Source: Nocardioides soli
Lineage (GTDB): Bacteria; Actinomycetota; Actinomycetes; Propionibacteriales; Nocardioidaceae
DNA length: 64,000 nucleotides
Direction of reading: 5' to 3'
Assembly (NCBI RefSeq): GCF_014191495.1
Contig: NZ_JACHWR010000001.1
Location: forward strand, 1,054,001 to 1,118,000
The position numbers were made by a program, and so were the translations under genes. Of this stretch, positions 59,089 to 64,000 are shown piece by piece. Position 1 is the first letter of the stretch, and the number at the start of each line of letters is the position of its first letter. Below the pieces are notes generated by a model that did not search any database, was not told where the DNA came from, and saw only the letters and a list, made by a program, of their open reading frames with translations.

Positions 59089-59729
59089 GAGACCGGCTTC
59101 GGCGGGTGCGCGGCGGCCGCGTCCGGGCGGCGCAGGTAGAGCGGCTCGGGGTCGAGCAGCTCCGCTCGCTCCTCCGCCACCGTCCGGGCCAGCCAGCCGG
59201 CGTCCGGCGCCTCGGGCCCCACCCGGCGCGGGAAGGAGTCGGGGTAGAGGGCCGCTCCCTGCCCCACCACCGGGACGTCGGTCGCGAGCACGGCAGGCTT
59301 GTCGACGAGCGGTCCGTCGACACGAGCGCCGTCGGCGTCGTACCGCGCGAGGTAGACCTCCTTGCGGCGGGCGTCGGTCGCCACCGCGAACGGCTCCGTC
59401 ACGACACCGGTGTCGACGGCCTGCACGGCCAGCACGTCGAGCGAGCACACGCCGTACACCGGGATCTCGAGCACGAAGGCGAGGGTGCGCGCGGTCACGA
59501 GGCCCACGCGCAGGCCGGTGAACGGTCCGGGCCCGACGCCGACGGCGATCGCGGTGAGGTCCTGGCGGACGATGCCCACCTCGCTCATCGCGCGGTCGAT
59601 GAGGGGGGCGAGCTGCTCGGCGTGCTTCATCGGCCGCTCGGCACGGAGCTCGGCCACCACCTCGCCGGACTCCCCGCCATGGAGGGCGACGGAGACGTGC
59701 GGGGTGGCGGTGTCGAAGGCGAGCAGCAC
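59085..59729 (-). CDS. tsaB: tRNA threonylcarbamoyladenosine biosynthesis protein TsaB (214 aa)
   Basis: Dimerises with TsaD for t6A37 tRNA modification. ASKHA fold remnants: MLLAFDTATPHVSVALHGGE, AEQLAPLIDRAMSEVG and VGVGPGPFTGLRVGLVTART, the diagnostic TsaB motif. About 214 aa is usual. GTG start at 59729. Overlaps rimI by 4 bases; tsaD is now cut off by the IS110 copy. Confidence 0.93.
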   Translation of the reverse strand: MLLAFDTATPHVSVALHGGESGEVVAELRAERPMKHAEQLAPLIDRAMSEVGIVRQDLTAIAVGVGPGPFTGLRVGLVTARTLAFVLEIPVYGVCSLDVLAVQAVDTGVVTEPFAVATDARRKEVYLARYDADGARVDGPLVDKPAVLATDVPVVGQGAALYPDSFPRRVGPEAPDAGWLARTVAEERAELLDPEPLYLRRPDAAAAHPPKPVS

Positions 59730-59751
59730 GGGTCGAGGCTAGGGCATCGGC

Positions 59752-60303
59752 CTAGGCCGACCGCACGTCGCCGAGCTCGACCGCGATGTCGAGGTGGCCG
59801 GCGTGCCGGGCGTACTCGGCCAGCACGTGGAAGCAGATCCACTCCAACGTCGGCGGGTCGTCGGCGAACCGGCCTCCCGGCGCGGCGGTCGCGTCGAGCG
59901 GGAAGCCTCGCAGCACGCCGCGGGTCCGCTCCCCGATCCGCTCCAGGCGCTCGACGAGCTGCTCGGCGGTCACGTCGTCGGCGACCACCCAGCGCCCGTC
60001 GGCGGCCTCGTCCCACGGCTCGTCGACGGTCCAGTCGCCCCACGGATCGTCGACCGAGTCCCCGAGGAAGCCCCAGACGAACCAGCGCTGCTCCATGTGG
60101 AGCACATGGCTGAGCAGCTCGATCGGCGTCCACCCCGACGGCACCAGCGTCGTACGCCGCCGCTCCTCCGGCAGCGCCAGGACGGTCGCCGCGAGGTCGG
60201 CGCGGACCCAGTCGAGGTACGCCGCCCAGCGCGCTGCTCCGGCCGGACCGCCCTTCGCGGGCTCGGCGTCGTCGCGCGAGACCCGGTGGTCGTCCGTCGC
60301 CAT
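59752..60303 (-). CDS. DinB-fold DUF664 (mycothiol transferase-like) protein (183 aa)
   Basis: Four-helix DinB/YfiT superfamily. Metal-binding histidines: PIELLSHVLHMEQRWFVWGF and ICFHVLAEYARHAGHLDIAV. WDEAADGRWVVADDVTAEQL is between. DUF664 members act as thiol S-transferases, some of them mycothiol-dependent. In this window mshB and mscR show that mycothiol is made. The ATG overlaps the STAS gene stop by a few bases. Confidence 0.82.
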   Translation of the reverse strand: MATDDHRVSRDDAEPAKGGPAGAARWAAYLDWVRADLAATVLALPEERRRTTLVPSGWTPIELLSHVLHMEQRWFVWGFLGDSVDDPWGDWTVDEPWDEAADGRWVVADDVTAEQLVERLERIGERTRGVLRGFPLDATAAPGGRFADDPPTLEWICFHVLAEYARHAGHLDIAVELGDVRSA

Positions 60304-60665
60304 CAGGGTCCTTCGGTCGCGGCCGTCACCGACGCGTGGATCTCGAACACCTTGTCCAGGCTCACCATCTCGAGCAGCCGGAGCGCCGGGCCGGGTCCGC
60401 AGACCAGACCGATCTCGGCCTCTCGGCTGGCCAGCCAGCGCCGCGCGGCGACCAGGGTCCCGATCCCGGTCGAGTCCATGAAGGTCACGCCGTCGAGATC
60501 GACGACGACCCGCGGCTGCGAGCAGAGCACCGGGTCGAAGAGCACCTGCCGGAGCCGCGAGGCCGTGAAGACGTCGATCTCCCCGCTGACGGTAACCACG
60601 GTGTGCCCGTGCCCGGACCTGACCCCGATCTCGAACGGACGCTCGGTCGTCGCCGTGTGATCCAC
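60303..60665 (-). CDS. STAS-domain anti-sigma factor antagonist-like protein (120 aa)
   Basis: SpoIIAA-like STAS protein: FEIGVRSGHGHTVVTVSGEI then DVFTASRLRQVLFDPVLCSQ, VVVDLDGVTFMDSTGIGTLV with the phosphorylatable Ser in DSTG, and AEIGLVCGPGPALRLLEMV. Such proteins bind anti-sigma kinases and release sigma factors. No kinase or sigma gene is adjacent. Start MDHTATTERPFEI at 60665. The ligD stump lies upstream. Confidence 0.88.
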   Translation of the reverse strand: MDHTATTERPFEIGVRSGHGHTVVTVSGEIDVFTASRLRQVLFDPVLCSQPRVVVDLDGVTFMDSTGIGTLVAARRWLASREAEIGLVCGPGPALRLLEMVSLDKVFEIHASVTAATEGP

Positions 60666-60705
60666 GAGACAGACCGTACCCCGACGGCGGCCGTCCGGAA
60701 CGTGC

Positions 60706-61050
60706 TCACTCGATCCGGTTGCCGGCCTCGTCCCAGTGCTCCGCCACCTTCTTGCTCGGCTGCACCCGCGGCGGCTCCCCCGGCATCTTGGGGTAGTCGG
60801 GCGGGAAGTTCAGCTCCCCGCCCGGGAGCTCCTCCCAGAGTCGCAGCAGCGGATCGAGGGAGTACGCCGTCTCGTCGATCGTGGCCCACGCGTCACCGTC
60901 TCGGACCCGGTCGGGGACGGTGAAGAGGTTGTACTCCCGCGGGTCCCTCACGCCGGCGAGCTCGTCCCAGGTCATCGGCGTCGAGACGGGGGCACCCGGC
61001 AGCGGGCGCAGGGAGTACGCCGAGGCGATGGTCCGGTCCCGGTTGTTCTG
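60706..61050 (-). pseudogene. 3' stump of the resident LigD-type polymerase gene
   Basis: Only the C-terminal about 115 residues remain: QNNRDRTIASAYSLRPLPGA, then PVSTPMTWDELAGVRDPREY, LWEELPGGELNFPPDYPKMP and SKKVAEHWDEAGNRIE. The same end occurs in the complete gene at 61215-62294. Polymerase motifs I and II (DxD, SGxRGxHIY) are missing; upstream of base 61050 the sequence becomes unrelated and AT-richer. The stump has typical host GC. It is the leftover of a gene disrupted at the QNNRDRT codons by the island. Confidence 0.85.
61034..61050. other. Junction (probable attL) of the island in ligD
   Basis: CGGTCCCGGTTGTTCTG, coding QNNRDR on the reverse strand, is the last host-type sequence; it recurs at 61543-61559 within the island ligD gene. 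Directly after 61050 the sequence is AATAAAGTCACCGTAACAAA, much lower in GC. The remaining junction and the resident 5' part of the gene should lie beyond the window. Confidence 0.6.
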
Positions 61051-61214
61051 AATAAAGTCACCGTAACAAATACCCAACGAGTGGATGCACCGTCCACGCG
61101 AGGCGGCGCGTTGACGACGCAGCGCCACGCGGCGACACGGCAGCGCTTGACCGGGCCGACGTGAACCAACGTTGAGCCCGTGCGACCCCGCGAGACCGCT
61201 GCTACTGCCGTCCA

Positions 61215-62294
61215 CTACGTCAACCTGTTGCCTGCCGCGTCCCAATGCGCTTCCACCTTCTTCGACGGCTGCACTCGCGGCGGTTCACCCGGCATCTTGG
61301 GGTAGTCGGGAGGGAAGTTGAGCTCGCCTCCAGGCAACGTCTCCCAGAGGTTGAGTAGGGGTTCGAGGGAGTGAGAAACGTCGTCCATGCTCTCCCACGG
61401 ATCGCCGTCCGAGAGGTAGTCGGGAACGCTATGGAGGTTGAACAGCTTCGGATCTTCCAAGTCTGCGAGTCGTTCCCACGTCATGGGGGTAGACACCGGA
61501 GCGCCAGGGCGAGCACGCAAGCTCCACGCACTCGCGATAGTTCGGTCCCGGTTGTTCTGGTTGTAGTCGATGAACAGTCTCGAACCGCGCTCTTCCTTCC
61601 ACCAGTTGGTGGTCACTCCCCCGTCCCGCCGCTCAAGCTCTCGCCCCAAGCCGATGGCAGCGTGACGTACTTCCTCAAACGTCCACTCGGGCTTGATCCG
61701 CACGTAGATGTGAATGCCCCTGTTGCCGCTGGTCTTGGGATAGCCGCGAAGGCCCAGCTCCAAGAGCAACTCGTTCGTGACCAGCGCTACGCGCCGCGCG
61801 TCCGTGAAGGTGGTGCCGGGTTGCGGGTCGAGGTCGATGCGGAGTTCGTCAGGGTGGTCGACGTCTGTGCGCCGCACTGGCCAGGGGTGCAGCGTGAGAG
61901 TGCCCATCTGTGCGGCCCATACGAGCGCGGCCGGTTCGTTGGGGCATAGCTCATCGGCGGTACGTCCGCTGGGAAAGGTGATGCTCACCGTCTCGATGTA
62001 GTCGGGCGCACCTCTCGGCAAGCGCTTCTGGTAGAAGCCATCACCGCCCTTGTCGGTTGGGCCTGTAGCGAGCCTCATGCCCTCGCGATAGCCGCTGGGC
62101 CAGCGCTCCATGGCGGTGGGACGATCTCCTACAGCGCGCATGAGCGGCTCACCTACGGCGGCGAAGTACTCGCACACCTGCAACTTGGTGACTGCTGGGG
62201 TCAGCGTTGTGGCCTCGTAGATCACGCGGTCAGGGCTGGACACTCGAACGCCGCGGCCCTCGACTGTGACCGTTGCTGCCGCCGCCTTCGCCAT
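61215..62294 (-). CDS. LigD-type NHEJ polymerase domain protein, island copy (359 aa)
   Basis: Archaeo-eukaryotic primase-like polymerase as in the polymerase domain of bacterial LigD, filling ends in non-homologous end joining with Ku and a ligase. All catalytic motifs are present: HPDELRIDLDPQPGTTFTDA (DxD), KTSGNRGIHIYVRIKPEWTF and GSRLFIDYNQNNRDRTIASA (third Asp). The C-terminus matches the resident stump. Stand-alone polymerase of this length is common in actinobacteria. ATG at 62294 with GGAG upstream; a GTG at 62303 is possible. GC is lower than that of the stump, so it came with the island rather than being a local duplicate. Confidence 0.9.
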   Translation of the reverse strand: MAKAAAATVTVEGRGVRVSSPDRVIYEATTLTPAVTKLQVCEYFAAVGEPLMRAVGDRPTAMERWPSGYREGMRLATGPTDKGGDGFYQKRLPRGAPDYIETVSITFPSGRTADELCPNEPAALVWAAQMGTLTLHPWPVRRTDVDHPDELRIDLDPQPGTTFTDARRVALVTNELLLELGLRGYPKTSGNRGIHIYVRIKPEWTFEEVRHAAIGLGRELERRDGGVTTNWWKEERGSRLFIDYNQNNRDRTIASAWSLRARPGAPVSTPMTWERLADLEDPKLFNLHSVPDYLSDGDPWESMDDVSHSLEPLLNLWETLPGGELNFPPDYPKMPGEPPRVQPSKKVEAHWDAAGNRLT

Positions 62295-62430
62295 GGACTC
62301 CACGCTAGACCGTCACCGTGCCGAAGCGCGCTATGAGCCAGTGGGCTGTCGGCGGGTGGACCTACCGTTGCTGTTCATGGTGTCTCGTGCCGTTCTCGCG
62401 CCCCTGGCACCTCGCCACAGCTACAGTCCC

Positions 62431-62919
62431 ATGCCTGTGGGAGACGGTTCACCGAAGCAGAAGGAGCGGTTCAGCCGCGCTTGGGTGATTGCTGCCGCCT
62501 CAGCTGCGGACTTCACCTACGAGATTGTCGCGGACGATGAGCGCGGCGTGGATATGACGGTGCATAGCCACGAGCACACCCTCGACTTTCAACTCAAGGC
62601 AACGAGCAATCCTGAGGTTCAGGAGGATTGCCTTATCCACGACCTCGACATTAGGACTTACAACCTCCTTCGCTCTGTCACTCGCTCCGGCTATGGAGTT
62701 CTCGCTCTGATCGTTGTTGGCCCGGACACGGGAACGTGGCACTCGATGAATGACTCAGGGACCAAGCTGGCGCACTCCGCCTACTACCTCCCGCTCTTTG
62801 GCCTGCCAGAGACAACTAACGAAGCGACAGTCCGGCTGAAGGTGCCGACAAGCAACCTGCTGACGAGTGCTGCGATGCAAGCGCTCATGGATGCGCAGGC
62901 TGCGAGGTGGGCGTCGTGA
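62431..62919 (+). CDS. DUF4365-like putative PD-(D/E)XK nuclease (162 aa)
   Basis: Begins MPVGDGSPKQKERFSRAWVI and AAASAADFTYEIVADDERGV, then DMTVHSHEHTLDFQLKATSN. The D in GVDMTV and Q-x-K in DFQLK fit the D...(E/Q)xK motif of restriction-like nucleases, as in DUF4365 proteins. The end (VPTSNLLTSAAMQALMDAQA) is helical. DUF4365 domains occur alone or fused in defence-type loci. Start not certain: ATG 62377 is an in-frame alternative. The last bases overlap the GTG of the next gene, so the two are an operon. Confidence 0.62.
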   Translation: MPVGDGSPKQKERFSRAWVIAAASAADFTYEIVADDERGVDMTVHSHEHTLDFQLKATSNPEVQEDCLIHDLDIRTYNLLRSVTRSGYGVLALIVVGPDTGTWHSMNDSGTKLAHSAYYLPLFGLPETTNEATVRLKVPTSNLLTSAAMQALMDAQAARWAS

Positions 62920-64000
62920 CGGAGGAGCCAATCTTCGGGGGGTACGCACTCACACCTGCGGATATGACGGCCTGGCTGCGCATTCAAGGCTGGGAGCAGA
63001 CGGGCGCACTGGGAGACGTGGCACAGCGCTGGAGGAACGACTCCGTGAGCGTGGTGGTACCGATGCTCACGTCTTCGCCTGACTTCACTCTGCGCTGGTC
63101 GGAACTGCTTGATCGGCTCTCAGACGGGCTGGACACTGACCCGGCCGGAGTCCTCCTGGCTGTCGCTAAGTCAGGCTCCGACATTGCGGAGTTCCGTGCC
63201 ACCGGGCAGATAGACGACTCATTGCCTCTTGGTGACGCCGCGACGCTCATCGAGTCCGTGAGGCGCGCCATGCAAGCTTCGGCCAACTCGGCGCTACAGC
63301 CCCGCAGCTACTACGGCCACAGCCTGCCGGATGCGGCGCGCGACCACGCGCGGAACGTGAGGATGGGGCAGACACGGCGCGGCAGCTACATCGTGCCGGT
63401 CATTAGCCGTCTACCGATCCTTGAACCGGACGACGCAGACGACGCCGTACTGTTCGATGAGGTCGCGTTCCAGCCCTTTGCTCGCACTGCGATGCTGCGG
63501 CTTGCAAAGGGGCTGAAGACCCTCCATGACCTCACGCACGGCGCCTCGCAGCCCACTCGAAGCAGCATCACCGAGGCCATCGGAGAAGGTGTCTCTTCTG
63601 AGCTTTGTGATGCCGTAGCAAGCACTCTCGAGGCCCACTCCATCGTGGATCTCGATGTGACTTTCGCGTGGGCAGAACGACTCCCCGAGTCCACCGCCCC
63701 CGCTGCTGTGACCATGGAAGATGGCTCCGCACCGATGATTCGGCAGGTGTCGAGCGTCCTCAAGGGTGAGCCCATCGTTGGCCGTCAGACCTTCGTTGGC
63801 TACGTGAAGCGCCTGGATCGAGGCGAGGAGGACGAGGTAGGGCGCATCACTCTCCGCGCACTCGACAACGACAAGGCCCGCAACATCACCATTGACTTGA
63901 ACGACGACGACTACCACGTGGCCGGCGAAGCCAACACGGATCGGCGGATGGTGTCAGTGACAGGGGTTCTGCACCGCGAGCCCGGTCGTGCCCTCCGCTT
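62916..64000 (+). CDS. Unknown protein coupled to the DUF4365 gene (first 361 residues; cut by window edge)
   Basis: From GTG 62916, in frame to the window end: VTEEPIFGGYALTPADMTAW, LRIQGWEQTGALGDVAQRWR, WSELLDRLSDGLDTDPAGVL, YYGHSLPDAARDHARNVRMG, then RRGSYIVPVISRLPILEPDD, VAFQPFARTAMLRLAKGLKT and, near the edge, VGRQTFVGYVKRLDRGEEDE and ITIDLNDDDYHVAGEANTDR. No membrane helix or known motif; the last part looks like a beta-rich (OB- or SH3-like) region. I do not recognise it. The 4-base overlap with the nuclease gene suggests a functional pair. Confidence 0.6.
   Translation, partial: MTEEPIFGGYALTPADMTAWLRIQGWEQTGALGDVAQRWRNDSVSVVVPMLTSSPDFTLRWSELLDRLSDGLDTDPAGVLLAVAKSGSDIAEFRATGQIDDSLPLGDAATLIESVRRAMQASANSALQPRSYYGHSLPDAARDHARNVRMGQTRRGSYIVPVISRLPILEPDDADDAVLFDEVAFQPFARTAMLRLAKGLKTLHDLTHGASQPTRSSITEAIGEGVSSELCDAVASTLEAHSIVDLDVTFAWAERLPESTAPAAVTMEDGSAPMIRQVSSVLKGEPIVGRQTFVGYVKRLDRGEEDEVGRITLRALDNDKARNITIDLNDDDYHVAGEANTDRRMVSVTGVLHREPGRALR

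Larger units (their letters stand above)
61051..64000. mobile_element. Left end of a lower-GC genomic island or integrated element
   Basis: From 61051 on, GC content and codon choice drop noticeably compared with the host (more CTT, GGA, ATT-type codons). Content seen: about 160 non-coding bases, a complete ligD-polymerase gene, a DUF4365 gene and an unknown gene running off the window. No integrase is present in this part. The divergent gap 62295-62430 holds the promoters; no clear box was chosen. Confidence 0.7.

Noticed and set aside
60706..61245. The open frame reading through the ligD stump to 61245 as a real 179-aa gene
   Set aside because: Residues before QNNRDRT are low-complexity readings of island DNA, have no family similarity, and the polymerase active site is missing.
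61034..61559. The 17-bp direct repeat CGGTCCCGGTTGTTCTG as both ends of a 509-bp element
   Set aside because: The repeat codes for the conserved QNNRDR motif in both ligD copies, so homology explains it. Low-GC sequence continues far beyond 61559, so the island does not end there.
62266..62430. Extended N-terminus of the DUF4365 protein from 62266 or 62377
   Set aside because: The extension overlaps the divergent ligD start region and has no DUF4365 character; ATG 62377 remains possible but ATG 62431 fits the domain start better.

Overview
The window is high-GC actinobacterial chromosome, most likely Nocardioides or a close relative in the Nocardioidaceae (inferred from gene content). It shows mycothiol metabolism (mshB, mscR, a DinB/DUF664 protein), F420 metabolism (fbiC, an F420-type luciferase-like oxidoreductase), two MMPL transporters, and a gene set that in Mycobacterium lies in one neighbourhood: guaA, a ChoD-like oxidase, guaB3, guaB2, groES/groEL, tsaD, rimI and tsaB. 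Many genes start with GTG; several have a TANNNT box 6-8 bases before the GTG, suggesting leaderless mRNAs. Stop/start overlaps of the ATGA or GTGA type are common.

Layout. 1-6.5 kb: start of dapC, ferredoxin fdxA, a divergent acetyltransferase, then a leftward run (VanW-type protein, small membrane protein, mshB, a small protein, MutT-type Nudix). 6.5-16 kb: palindromic repeats, a thioesterase, a three-gene membrane operon (DUF202, GT39-like, PAP2), an MMPL transporter, an HTH regulator and a secreted Fn3/Ig-like protein. 16-25.4 kb: fbiC carrying an in-frame palindromic repeat, xfp-ackA, small acidic and hydrophobic proteins, a UdgX-like glycosylase, the F420-type oxidoreductase and a ParE/RHH toxin-antitoxin pair. 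25.4-40 kb: guaA, an IS30 copy, a GMC oxidoreductase, two aldehyde dehydrogenases and an APH-type kinase operon. KstR-like operators precede both the F420-type oxidoreductase and the kinase operon. Then glpD. 40-56 kb: nitrilase, rnhA, guaB3, guaB2, a second GT39-like protein, groEL/groES with CIRCE, a methyltransferase, mscR with its metallo-hydrolase partner, a SigE-type sigma factor and its membrane partner, and the second MMPL. 56-61 kb: tsaD, an IS110 copy, rimI, tsaB, DUF664, a STAS protein and the 3' stump of a ligD-type polymerase gene. 61.05 kb to the end: a lower-GC island.

Three things stand out. First, two genes for proteins with a DUF559/Vsr-like (restriction-fold) C-terminus, at 28524-29564 and 37390-38340, are each bracketed by their own pair of long palindromes: perfect 30-bp inverted repeats for the second, 19-bp-arm hairpins on both sides of the first. 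Solo palindromes related to the second pair lie at 10287, 18703 and 33298. This looks like an endonuclease-associated palindrome system, formally comparable to REP/RAYT elements. Second, the resident ligD-polymerase gene is cut at its conserved QNNRDRT motif (61050). The incoming island carries its own intact ligD-polymerase gene, then a DUF4365 putative nuclease overlapping an unknown partner gene, a plausible defence module. Third, palindromic repeats and insertion sequences have shaped host genes: a repeat became part of FbiC, an IS30 sits in a hairpin loop, and an IS110 with a candidate bridge-RNA region separates tsaD from tsaB-rimI.

All functional names are by recognition of sequence features; no database search was possible.
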